From Streptomyces ortus (lineage in GTDB: Bacteria > Actinomycetota > Actinomycetes > Streptomycetales > Streptomycetaceae): a DNA stretch of 34,243 nucleotides. The stretch spans positions 1,988,921 to 2,023,163 of the forward strand of contig NZ_JAIFZO010000002.1 in the NCBI RefSeq assembly GCF_026341275.1, read 5' to 3'. The notes under the pieces were generated by a model. It was not told the DNA's origin, ran no database searches, and was given only the letters and a program-made list of their open reading frames with translations. Shown here one piece after another: positions 1 to 6,971 of the stretch. The position numbers were made by a program, and so were the translations under genes. Each line of letters begins with the position of its first letter. Positions within the stretch are counted from its first letter, which is position 1.

Positions 1-154
1 ATTGCGCTCCGCGCAATGCGGCGGAACTCCGTTCCGCCTGCCCGGAATCGCTCCGCGATCCGGGACGGATCCGGCTTCGCCCGATCCTCTCCCTGTACGG
101 GCCTGCTCCGCAGTCCCGTACAGGGAGCCTGGCGCACGCTGCACGTACGCCAGG
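1..154. other. Telomere-like block of six contiguous hairpins
   Basis: Six inverted repeats follow each other almost without gaps: 1-17 (7-bp stem, TCC loop), 20-38 (8-bp stem, TCC loop), 41-64 (10-bp stem with one bulged A, TCC loop), 67-87 (8-bp stem with one C-C mismatch, TTC loop), 89-127 (17-bp stem with one mismatch, TCC loop) and 128-154 (7-bp outer stem, looser centre). Read on the minus strand, whose 3' end is at this edge, the first five loops are GGA or GAA. These are the GNA mini-hairpin loops known from the 3' overhangs of Streptomyces telomeres. The palindrome sequences are not the archetypal telomere as I recall it, so a variant telomere is likely. No telomere-protein genes (tpg/tap) or terminal helicase gene are in the window. 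Confidence 0.75.
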
Positions 155-360
155 GAGAGTGCAGCGGCAAGGGCGTTGAGCTTTCGTCGTGTGCGGCGTT
201 GAACATGTTGGGTTGCCCAATAAAGGGCTCGATCATTGAAAACTGAACAGAGTGCGTCACTTTGCATGGCGGATGCTTTCTGGGACTACGAGGCACCATC
301 TCTTGGTGCTGAATGCTGTGTTCTTCTGGCGAATATTAAGGTCTCAGCGGGTTCTGCGTA

Positions 361-864
361 GTGATGGGTATGGCAAAGAAAAGTGCGGCACATATTGCCG
401 AAAGTAGCGGGGCAAAATCGGTTCGTGGCCGGTTGATGGCGCGCGTGGCGGGTGCTTGTGCGATCGGTGTGCAATTCCTTCCGGATACCGAGAAATTGCA
501 TGACGGGTTGCAGCTCGCGGCGGTTATGTTGTTGGCGGCTGACGTGTTGATCGATTTCCTGGGTGGTCTGTACGCGATGGTGCGTCGGGTGGGTGAGTTC
601 GTCCGGGCTGCTAGGGCGATCTGGCGTCAGGAGGCCGACGGGAGCGTCGTAGTCGGCGTGAGGGTCCGTCGGGTGGCTGTCCGGTCGCGTGTGGTGCTGC
701 GGTTCACGGGGAGGGTGGTGAGTTCGCTGCTCGTCTTCTTCGCCGGGGCGTCGCAGGAGTGGCACACGGTGCTTCTGGCGGTGGCACTCGTGGTGGTCGT
801 CCTGGACTTGGTGGCGGAGGTCGTCATGGTGGCGGGTGAGGCGGTCCGGCGGCGTCTGGGCTGA
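361..864 (+). CDS. Small membrane protein next to the telomere
   Basis: A 167-residue protein of unknown function and the first gene inside the putative telomere. The N-terminus is basic and polar. Hydrophobic stretches follow at about residues 55-80 (LQLAAVMLLAADVLIDFLGG) and 139-160 (VLLAVALVVVVLDLVAEVV), with a weaker one near 118-130, so two or three membrane helices are likely. An arginine-rich stretch at about 95-117 lies between them. The frame could start at GTG 361, ATG 364 or ATG 370, and no strong ribosome site decides between them. A GC-rich hairpin follows the stop. I do not recognise a family. Codon bias and the clean stop favour a real gene, although a complementary open frame covers part of it. 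Confidence 0.6.
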   Translation: MMGMAKKSAAHIAESSGAKSVRGRLMARVAGACAIGVQFLPDTEKLHDGLQLAAVMLLAADVLIDFLGGLYAMVRRVGEFVRAARAIWRQEADGSVVVGVRVRRVAVRSRVVLRFTGRVVSSLLVFFAGASQEWHTVLLAVALVVVVLDLVAEVVMVAGEAVRRRLG

Positions 865-888
865 CTGTGGTTGGTAGTTGGGCTTTCG

Positions 889-918
889 GGGCCGGCTCGT
901 CTGATGACGGGCCGGCCC
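889..918 (+). terminator. GC-rich hairpin after the first gene
   Basis: GGGCCGGC at 889-896 pairs with GCCGGCCC at 911-918 across a 14-base loop, 25 bases after the stop of the membrane-protein gene and upstream of the sigma-factor gene. There is no real T-run, so it is at best an actinobacterial-style terminator. The stretch 919-1101 up to the sigma-factor start contains no gene I can support. Confidence 0.4.
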
Positions 919-1101
919 TTGGGCTGTCCGCCGGTGCGAGGTGGTCGGGGGGTGTGAGCTGGGCTGTTGAGGTTTCGGTCGGAGTGGCGTCGTACTTGGT
1001 GTTCAGCGCGTTGCTTCCGGCTTGTGGGGGCGGAGCGGTGAACCGGTTTCTCGCCGATGAGTGGGGGACTGGTCCTTCATAGCTAAAGAGAGGTTGCCGG
1101 G

Positions 1102-1752
1102 ATGTCGCCACCGTGCGGCCGTAAGCCGAAGGCTGCCTCGGTGCCCCGCCAGCGGGGTACGGAGGATCTGCCGGAGACTTTCGCGCCTAGCCAATCCGTT
1201 GAAACTGACGGTGCGGCGACGACAGTGCAGTACGGGCCCCTCCGTCCCGAGGATGTTTTTGTTCCTTGGTATGAGGAGAACATCGACCGGCTTGTCCGGC
1301 GCGTTGTATGGGCTCTCGGCGGTCACGAGGATGCGAGCAGCGCAATTCACGACGTCTGCACTCGTTTGCTCAATATGTTGAGCGAGGGCAAGGCTCCGTT
1401 CGGATCTCGGGAATTCACCGTGTATGCGGAGCGTTCCGTTACGAATGAGATCAGATCTCGCATCCGAAAGAAGAGCCGCCAGCCGCGGCATGTACCCATT
1501 TATGAGAGTGACGGTGGGTACACTCCCGAATCCTTTGTGGAGGAGCGGGAAGTGTTGCGGCGTGTTCTGGATGAGCTGCCCGAAAACCAGAAGAAGGTTC
1601 TCAAGCTTTTCTTCTACGAGGGCATGACTCCAGCGGAGATCGCGGCAGTACTCGATCTCACACCCGGATCGGTCAGCACGTACAAGAGCAACGGGCTTCG
1701 CAGCCTGCGGGAGCATCCTGCGATTGCCCGGCTGACCGTAGTTGACGAGTGA
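1102..1752 (+). CDS. RNA polymerase sigma factor, sigma-70 family (ECF-like)
   Basis: A 216-residue protein with the two domains of a minimal sigma-70 factor. Region 2 lies at about residues 55-125: ENIDRLVRRVVWALGGHEDA, then DVCTRLLNML, then a basic AERSVTNEIRSRIRKKSR. Region 4 lies at about 150-210: a hinge LRRVLDELPENQKKVLKLFF, then the helix-turn-helix MTPAEIAAVLDLTPGSVSTYKSNGLRSL, which would contact the -35 element. The first 45 residues are a charged, low-complexity extension. ATG 1102 is chosen because it follows a purine-rich AGAGAGG stretch. A short acidic protein gene overlaps or closely follows its end, so the two are probably co-transcribed. No zinc-binding anti-sigma gene is adjacent. 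It probably directs a small accessory regulon, but its targets cannot be read from the sequence. Confidence 0.85.
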   Translation: MSPPCGRKPKAASVPRQRGTEDLPETFAPSQSVETDGAATTVQYGPLRPEDVFVPWYEENIDRLVRRVVWALGGHEDASSAIHDVCTRLLNMLSEGKAPFGSREFTVYAERSVTNEIRSRIRKKSRQPRHVPIYESDGGYTPESFVEEREVLRRVLDELPENQKKVLKLFFYEGMTPAEIAAVLDLTPGSVSTYKSNGLRSLREHPAIARLTVVDE

Positions 1753-1766
1753 CTAGGAAGGCGACG

Positions 1767-1985
1767 ATGGGGCTTGAAAGACTGCTTCGTCTTGATGCTA
1801 AAGCCCTCAACCGCGAAGTTTCGATGATCGACACGGAAAGCCTTCTGGGAGACATCCTCTCAGACTGGGCGGAACGTGAAGAACAGAAGGAACCGAGCGG
1901 AGTCGTTGCCGAAGGTGTGGCCGACCGTGGAAACACGGTCGGCCTGCACCAGGCAGCGTTGAGGAGGGGAGAAGAAGACAACTGA
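1767..1985 (+). CDS. Short acidic protein downstream of the sigma factor
   Basis: A 72-residue hydrophilic protein with no membrane helix and no cysteine or histidine metal site. ATG 1767 is preferred because AGGAAGG lies about 6 bases upstream. An alternative GTG at 1749 would overlap the sigma-factor stop (GTGA) and add six residues. The N-terminal half (residues 1-45, GLERLLRLDAKALNREV onwards) could form helices. The C-terminal half is loose and charged. Its tight coupling to the sigma gene suggests a regulatory partner such as an anti-sigma or cofactor peptide, but this rests on context only. I do not recognise a family. Confidence 0.55.
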   Translation: MGLERLLRLDAKALNREVSMIDTESLLGDILSDWAEREEQKEPSGVVAEGVADRGNTVGLHQAALRRGEEDN

Positions 1986-2084
1986 TTGATCGGATCGGCA
2001 ACCTCTGAAACTGGCTAGCCATACGACGGCGACACGTCTGGCAGCACGAGGAAAAACAAATTAATAGTCACAGCACAGCCACAC

Positions 2085-2292
2085 CCGGTATGAAGGCCAT
2101 ACCGGTAGCACAACCAACCTGCTGGCCTAGCTCGGGAACTACCTGTAGAGGTAGCGATGAAAGGAGGGTAGCCATGTAAAGGGCATATAGAAGGGACTGA
2201 GGTCCCTGGTTACCGAAGTAGCATGCAACGAAAGAGCTACGTTTCTGGTATCAACGTAGACATACGGAATTGCGCTAGGTCTATTAGCGCAA
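2085..2292. ncRNA. Structured, GC-poorer non-coding stretch with a start-stop mini-ORF
   Basis: The 870 bases between the sigma-factor pair and the lipoprotein gene hold little coding signal. This part is clearly poorer in GC than its surroundings. It contains a hairpin at 2085-2105 (8-bp stem CCGGTATG/CATACCGG, 5-base loop) and another at 2270-2292 (8-bp stem TTGCGCTA/TAGCGCAA, 7-base loop). Between them is a strong ribosome site, AAGGAGG at 2161-2167, followed at normal spacing by ATG and immediately TAA (2174-2179). This could be a regulatory RNA, a translational stalling or leader element, or relic DNA. It matches no RNA family that I recognise. Confidence 0.3.
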
Positions 2293-2391
2293 CGATCTAG
2301 TAGGTAGGATTGATGAAGCAAAGGAACTACAGTGGTGGGGTTTCACTCACTTCCCCACACTCCTTTGCGACCAGATCTCTGTATCTGGCGC

Positions 2392-2631
2392 TCACAGCTC
2401 TGTCTCTCGCGCTGGTGCTGCAATGGCTGCGGTGAGGAATGAGCTGTAGGTAGCAAATGTGGGGCCCGTCGCCGCATCGGGGGATTTGGCGACGGGTCCC
2501 ATCTGCGCTCTGACATCGCGTCCAATGGCGCCTGCTCCCGCCTCGCACGGCACTGATATGGCCGCTGTGTTATCCCAATTGGTCTCCCAGAACTCAGGCT
2601 GGTGCAGCTCGGATGGCAGGGAGTAACTCAA
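2392..2631 (-). CDS. Possible DUF397-like small protein
   Basis: A minus-strand frame of 79 residues if begun at TTG 2631. The middle and end (TNWDNTAAISVPCEAG, then GRDVRAQMGPVAKSP, then GPTFATYSSFLTAAI) vaguely follow the DUF397 pattern of a valine/cysteine strand, a V-R-D-S-K-like strand and a GPxL...F...FL end. DUF397 proteins are common in Streptomyces beside XRE regulators, but no regulator is adjacent here. There is no convincing ribosome site, and the frame continues upstream without an obvious start. Treat it as a weak candidate or a relic. Confidence 0.22.
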   Translation of the reverse strand: MSYSLPSELHQPEFWETNWDNTAAISVPCEAGAGAIGRDVRAQMGPVAKSPDAATGPTFATYSSFLTAAIAAPARETEL

Positions 2632-2855
2632 GACGCGGCCGCTGGCCCAGGACGTCCGCAGCGCGCGTTGGCCGGTACTCGGAGCCCTCACTCGAACCAA
2701 GCCCGGGCGATAGGAAGCCGCAGCGGCCGTGCGGAAGGTGCTTGGGCTGGACCAGGTTGAACTGCTGGCCTGTCACAACTCGGACACAACGGCTCACCAC
2801 CCGCCGTTCTGTAGCGCATCATCATCCCCACGCATACGTGCTCCGGGGGAATCAG

Positions 2856-3272
2856 ATGCGCTACACCGTTACAGCTGTTCTGCTCGCCACCGTCCTCGCC
2901 CTCGCCGGCTGCGGCACCGACAACAGCGGCGAGAAGGCGTCGGCGAAACCCTCACCCCGCCCCAGCGCAGAACCCGCGGACGTGTTCATGGAGGCCGCCA
3001 CCGACGCGCACCTCGACTCCTGGGCCGACGGCATGATCCGCGTCCCCGCACGCGAGGAACTCACCGCCTACCCGCCACAGTGGTGCAAGCAGTTGGACGC
3101 CGCGCACACCGTGTCGTGGATCCTTGACCAGCCCGACCTATATCCCATCGGTGAGAACTGGGGAACCGAGAAGAGCGACGCATACCAGCTCGTCCTCCTC
3201 GGCACGCAGGCGTACTGCCCCAAGCACACCAAGCAAGTACGCCAAGACCTACGGGACTCCGGCGAGTACTAG
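2856..3272 (+). CDS. Secreted lipoprotein of unknown function
   Basis: A 138-residue protein with a classical lipoprotein signal: MRYT, a hydrophobic core VTAVLLATVLALA and the lipobox LAGC (cysteine at residue 19). A Ser/Pro/Ala-rich linker follows (about 25-42), then a small extracellular domain of roughly 95 residues with two further cysteines (WCKQLD and AYCPKH) that could form a disulphide. ATG 2856 is chosen over the longer upstream frame because the signal peptide starts there and GGGGGA lies 5 bases upstream. The protein should be lipidated and face outward. The domain resembles small actinobacterial host-surface lipoproteins in size only, and I do not assign a family. Confidence 0.78.
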   Translation: MRYTVTAVLLATVLALAGCGTDNSGEKASAKPSPRPSAEPADVFMEAATDAHLDSWADGMIRVPAREELTAYPPQWCKQLDAAHTVSWILDQPDLYPIGENWGTEKSDAYQLVLLGTQAYCPKHTKQVRQDLRDSGEY

Positions 3273-3464
3273 CTGGTGGTGTCCCGGTGTACATGGACAG
3301 TGCGTTCTTGAGACGAGGGCCAGTACGGCTGGCACTGTGGTTCGTCTGTGTCTCGGAAGCTGGGAGACGGCCAAGCGGAGCCGACGGGAAGATGGGCCAT
3401 TCCACGCCTTGAGTGTCGGTACCCGCTCCTAGGCTTAACCCACCGTAGACGTCATGGGGGACAC

Positions 3465-4475
3465 GTGAGTTCTGCTGGCCAACCGTCGTGGCGCCATCCG
3501 CTATTACGGCTGCACCACCGACACGTGGATGGGCGCGTGGCCGCGGCGCAAGCGGGAGCACTTGAGTGGGGTATCGAGCTGGACACGGCCGTGATCCGCT
3601 CTGCTCTGGCTTATGAGCGAGGCCTCCTTCCGCTGATGACATTCAAGGTCGCCGCAGTCGTGAACGTTCTCTTGGTGACGCTGATCGCAGGAAATCGCGG
3701 GGCGTGCCGGACTGGGGGCTACCTTGAGCCAACCCCTACGGCTGATTGCACAGGTGTGTGGACGAGCTGGTCTATTCAGCTGGCATCGTTCAACACCCTG
3801 TTGGCATTTGTCATCGTCATCGTGTTACTCAACAGCGCAGCGGAGGGTTGGAGCATTCCGCGTTGTTCGAGGCCGATTTACCCGCTACTGAGCCTGCTGG
3901 CAGTAAGCGCGACCGTCGCACGTCCTGCCACCAAGTACACCGAAGCCATCAAGCTCAGCCAGAAGGTCTCCCATTTGGGTCTACCGCTGCGGACGTTCGC
4001 TGGTCACGCTGCTTCGGATTTCGGCAATCGGCGTGCGCTGCGACGCGAGCTGGCCACACATCTCAACCGCGTTGACGCCGCGTTCATCAAGGCAGCAGAT
4101 CAGCTCGCTGGAGATCGTACGCTGGCCGCGCGCAGACTGGCCGAGCTCGCGGCTGGCGCCGCCAACAGCATCGCCGCCGGTCGATTCACCGCGGTACTGC
4201 CTGCGGAAGCACTCCCAGAGGAGATCTCACTCGAACCAGACCGTCTTGACGGGCGCCGCCTGGCGAAGGCTTGTCTGTGGTCGGCAGGGACCGTGATTCT
4301 CGTCTGTGTCGCACTGTCGCCGTTGGGCACACCCGTAGAACTGCTCGTGCCCTTGGCCGTGGTGGCGTTCCCCATCCTCGTCTACACACTGCTCGCTTCC
4401 CGCTTCGGGCTGTCGGAAGCCACACGTCTGACCCGGAGCATCGGCGGATTTTTCTCAACAAGCCCCCCTCTATAG
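3465..4475 (+). CDS. Membrane protein of unknown function
   Basis: A 336-residue protein. GTG 3465 is chosen because a G-run lies just upstream, and the longer frame to 3348 is not needed. Membrane segments are likely at about residues 57-75 (TFKVAAVVNVLLVTLIAG), 105-125 (LASFNTLLAFVIVIVLLNS), 265-285 (AGTVILVCVALSPLG) and 290-310 (LLVPLAVVAFPILVYTLL). The central 120 residues between the two pairs are hydrophilic and helical (RRALRRELATHLNRVDAAF, then AADQLAGD, then AARRLAELAAG) and probably cytoplasmic. A near-identical 82-bp piece of this gene (4120-4201) recurs at 20779-20860, so a second copy once existed or a fragment was transferred. Function unknown. Confidence 0.65.
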   Translation: MSSAGQPSWRHPLLRLHHRHVDGRVAAAQAGALEWGIELDTAVIRSALAYERGLLPLMTFKVAAVVNVLLVTLIAGNRGACRTGGYLEPTPTADCTGVWTSWSIQLASFNTLLAFVIVIVLLNSAAEGWSIPRCSRPIYPLLSLLAVSATVARPATKYTEAIKLSQKVSHLGLPLRTFAGHAASDFGNRRALRRELATHLNRVDAAFIKAADQLAGDRTLAARRLAELAAGAANSIAAGRFTAVLPAEALPEEISLEPDRLDGRRLAKACLWSAGTVILVCVALSPLGTPVELLVPLAVVAFPILVYTLLASRFGLSEATRLTRSIGGFFSTSPPL

Positions 4476-5124
4476 GCGACCAGCGTCACTCTCACTCCCT
4501 GCCGCTGGAGCATGCGTGCCCTGTGTAGCCGGGCTTCCGGACTGACGACGGCTCGTAGGACCAGGCGGCGGCGCCACGAACTACTGGCAAGCAAAGCCAG
4601 CGAGATCGATATCAACAGCGAACGGAGCGTCGATCCGGGTGGTGGCCCCAGCTGGCCCTGCATACGGCCTCTGATTGGCTGTCATAGAAAGGGAGACGAC
4701 GGACGAACGCCACGGTTGCGGCAGATGTTGGCGCATCTGTCCACGTGAAGCCGATCGCCAGCGTCTTCATGGCGCCAGGCATCGGCTTCACTTGCATCGC
4801 GGCCGTGCTGCCGCCCGTTCGTGGCGCTGCCCTACGAGCCGGACTGATCAGGCTGCCCTTCATCCTGTCGATCACCGTCGCCGCCTCCAGCACCTCCGCA
4901 GCCCGCTCGTGCCGGTCACAAGCCCGACCCCCTCGCCAGCACCGCAGCAATCGCCGCCGCCCCGGATCCTCAGCAGCCGGCACCCCGCCGCCTGGCCTGT
5001 TCCGGCATCCGGTGAGACCTGCCACTCGCGGTCGCCACACGGGCCGTGGAGCGCACGCGCCAGCCTCAGCGGGAGTTCCTTGATACGAGGACAAGTCACC
5101 TCCTTTGCCGTGTATGGGTGTGGG
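4476..5124. other. Gene-free stretch with a large imperfect inverted repeat
   Basis: No frame here has convincing codon use, start and domain content together. The clearest structure is an inverted repeat with GTGAAGCCGAT at 4745-4755 and its complement at 4781-4791, with a second nested pair (CGCCA/TGGCG at 4756-4760 and 4770-4774). Weaker complementarity continues outward for about 40 bases each side. It may be a transcription-stop structure or the remnant of a mobile-element end. Confidence 0.4.
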
Positions 5125-6303
5125 TCAGCGTTTGATGCGGCTGCGGATGGCGAGGATGGCCAGGCCCAGGAGGGCGGGTTCGGTCAGGCGGGAGGTCATC
5201 TCGGTGTAGGTGCCGGCGGTGGTCAGGTCCTGGCCGGAGGAGCGGAAAACCACGGAGTTGATCACTACCCGCAGGCTCTTCTCCAGCCGTTTGGTGGTGA
5301 CACGTTCGCGCAGTGGGCCGGTGGGGTTGACCGGGTCGGGGGTGTCGGTAGTGAGGACGACCTTGTGTCCGACGGCGGCTTGGCGGCCGGTGAGGGTCGG
5401 CTTCGGGTCGTCGGCGGGTAGGCCCCACAGCATCATCACCGCGATCGTGATGGCCATGGAGGCTCCCAGCCAGGCCAGAGCGCGGGTGGCGCGCAGTCCG
5501 TATCCGGATAGGGCCCAGTAGGCGGTCAGCAGCGCGCGCTCGCCGCGGGGGCGGGTGGTGTCGTGGCGGCGCATCTCGCATTCGCCGTAGTAGAAGTCGG
5601 CGGCGTCGGGTTCGTTCTTGCCGTCCTCCAGGGACTTGCGCAGCTGCCGGTACAGCGTCGCCAGCGCTGCGGGCTTCAGGGCGGGGGCGTCGGGTGGCGG
5701 GTTGGTCCAGCCGCGGGCTGTGGCCCGGTCTGGGTGGTGGGCGGTGCGTACTCGCCAGTGGTGTTCCTCGGTCAGTGTGTTGCGCCGGCTCCACCGCCAG
5801 GGCAGACGGTGGTTCCAGGTGGTGGGGGTGGTGGTGAAGGTGCACCAGCCGTCGACCTTCAGCTGGTCGAGGTGGACGGCGCCGGCGAACCGGCAGCCGC
5901 TCAGGTCGATGTCGTGCAGCGCCAGGTGCGCGGCATCCACCCCGCCCACCGTGCTCAGACGTACGCCGGGCTCCAGACTGGACAGCTGTCTCTCCGGCAG
6001 CACGGCAGTCGGGCCGGGCAGGGGGAAAGGGGTAGGGCGGGCCGCGGCCAGCACCGGGTACTCGAAGACCGCGTCTCTCAGGTCCAGCTCGGCATAGCGC
6101 AGCTGCAGCGTGGCGGTTGACGCCCACCGGGTACGCGCGCAGCTCACCTGACGGGCAGCAATCTCCACCGTCACCGGTTGCTGGAACACCGCACCGTCCA
6201 ACACCACCCGCTCACCGCACACGAGCGGGCCCAGGTGGGATGCCATTTCAAACCGTGCCTCACTAAACCAGGCGTCACTGACAAAAGACGCCCCACTAAA
6301 CCA
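5125..6303 (-). pseudogene. Pentapeptide-repeat membrane protein, 5' end missing
   Basis: The open frame from ATG 6246 gives 373 residues, but coding character continues upstream of that ATG to about 6303. Pentapeptide-like units (GWFSGASFVSD, AWFSEARFE) run into the start with no in-frame start codon before a TGA. The gene has therefore lost its true N-terminus next to CRISPR array 1. The retained part has pentapeptide-type repeats (about residues 1-140: LRYAELDLRDAVF, LHDIDLSGCRFAG) and a conserved linker LYRQLRKSLEDGKNEPDAADFYYGE. It ends with two likely membrane helices, near 263-282 (WLGASMAITIAVMMLWGL) and at the extreme C-terminus. Relatives are often annotated as membrane-associated oxidoreductases in Streptomyces, a name with little support. 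A short product from ATG 6246 remains possible. Confidence 0.7.
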
Positions 6304-6383
6304 ACCGACCCTGCCTAACTTGTCGCGTCAATAAACAGTGGGCAACCACATATCATGTCAGCTTCGCAAGTGGTGCCTGGTAC

Positions 6384-6607
6384 AAGTGCGAACCCCCTGG
6401 GCTGATGACGACTGAGTTTCTTCTCCACTGCGCCGATGTCGAAGTACTGTTGTGAAACCTCCTGGGCTGATGACGACCGCCTCACCATGCGGAAGGCGGC
6501 GCGCTGTCGAGATGTTGCGAACCCTCTTGGGCTGATGACGACCATCAGCTTCGTGGACTTCGGGTTCTACCTGATCGGGTTGCGAACCCTCTTGGGCTGA
6601 TGACGAC
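6384..6607 (-). CRISPR. CRISPR array 1 (4 repeats, 3 spacers)
   Basis: Repeats of 29 bases lie at 6384-6412, 6449-6477, 6514-6542 and 6579-6607, separated by spacers of 36 bases. On the plus strand the two right-hand copies read GTTGCGAACC, then CTCTTGGGCT, then GATGACGAC. They differ from the array 3 consensus by TT for CA in the centre. The two left-hand copies are more divergent. The leader lies on the right, so the array is transcribed on the minus strand, directly downstream of cas2. Decay towards the left matches older, leader-distal repeats. Confidence 0.93.
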
Positions 6608-6697
6608 CCCGAGTGTAAAGCCGCAGGTGAAAGCCCCGTTCGAAGACCACACGCGAGGCTTTTCCGCAGCAAGTGGGCGGTGGTGTATCGGGGCTGG
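6608..6697 (-). promoter_or_regulatory. CRISPR leader 1
   Basis: About 90 bases between the cas2 stop and the first repeat of array 1. The blocks GAGTGTAAAGC, GGTGAAAGC, GAGGC.TTT and GGTCAGAG (plus-strand reading) are shared with the regions right of arrays 2 and 3. This sets the transcription direction of all arrays (minus) and the expected site of new-spacer insertion at 6607/6608. The conserved block reaches exactly to the cas2 stop codon, so the leader probably starts there. Confidence 0.82.
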
Positions 6698-6971
6698 TCA
6701 GAGGATGTCTCCTGGCCCTCCGAGAGCCACTCCGAGGGTGTTCGTCTCCATCATGATAGGTGAGCGGGCGGTGTAGGTGACGATGCTGTCGTAGTCAGCG
6801 TCAATGACTGTTTCAAGGGTGTGCAGTAGGGCTCGGTATTGTGCGGTGGATAGTTCGCCTTGGAATACGCTGCGCTGCGTCCAGTGAAGGTATTGGCGGC
6901 AGGTTTTCAGTACTTTTGGATTGCGTTCGACTGCGGTGTCATATACAAGGATGACGAAGATGCGTTTTCAC
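6698..6971 (-). pseudogene. cas2: Cas2 adaptation endonuclease homologue with apparent frameshift at the start
   Basis: Cas2 dimers bridge two Cas1 dimers in the spacer-integration complex. Reading from ATC 6961 to TGA 6698 gives 87 codons of clear Cas2 sequence: IFVILVYDTAVERNP (ferredoxin-fold strand with the conserved Asp), then CRQYLHWTQRSVFQGEL, ending VALGGPGDIL. The natural start should be GTG at 6971, overlapping the cas1 stop (GTGA). From there the sequence is GTG AAAA CGC ATC, and one A too many puts the body out of frame. Removing it would give M-K-R-IFVILVYD, a perfect Cas2 start. In the body's own frame the codons between the cas1 TGA and residue 4 include no ATG, GTG or TTG. Either this is a homopolymer error in the sequence or cas2 is inactive. 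Confidence 0.82.

Noticed and set aside
867..1082. A 71-residue plus-strand frame between the first gene and the sigma factor
   Set aside because: No ribosome site; it begins at the terminator-like hairpin and lacks any recognisable feature.
4745..5083. A 112-residue plus-strand frame with a signal-peptide-like start
   Set aside because: Its start falls on the inverted repeat, there is no ribosome site, and the C-terminal two thirds are Arg/Pro-rich non-coding type.
5096..6127. A 343-residue minus-strand frame with proline/arginine-rich sequence
   Set aside because: Frame-shifted shadow of the pentapeptide-repeat gene.
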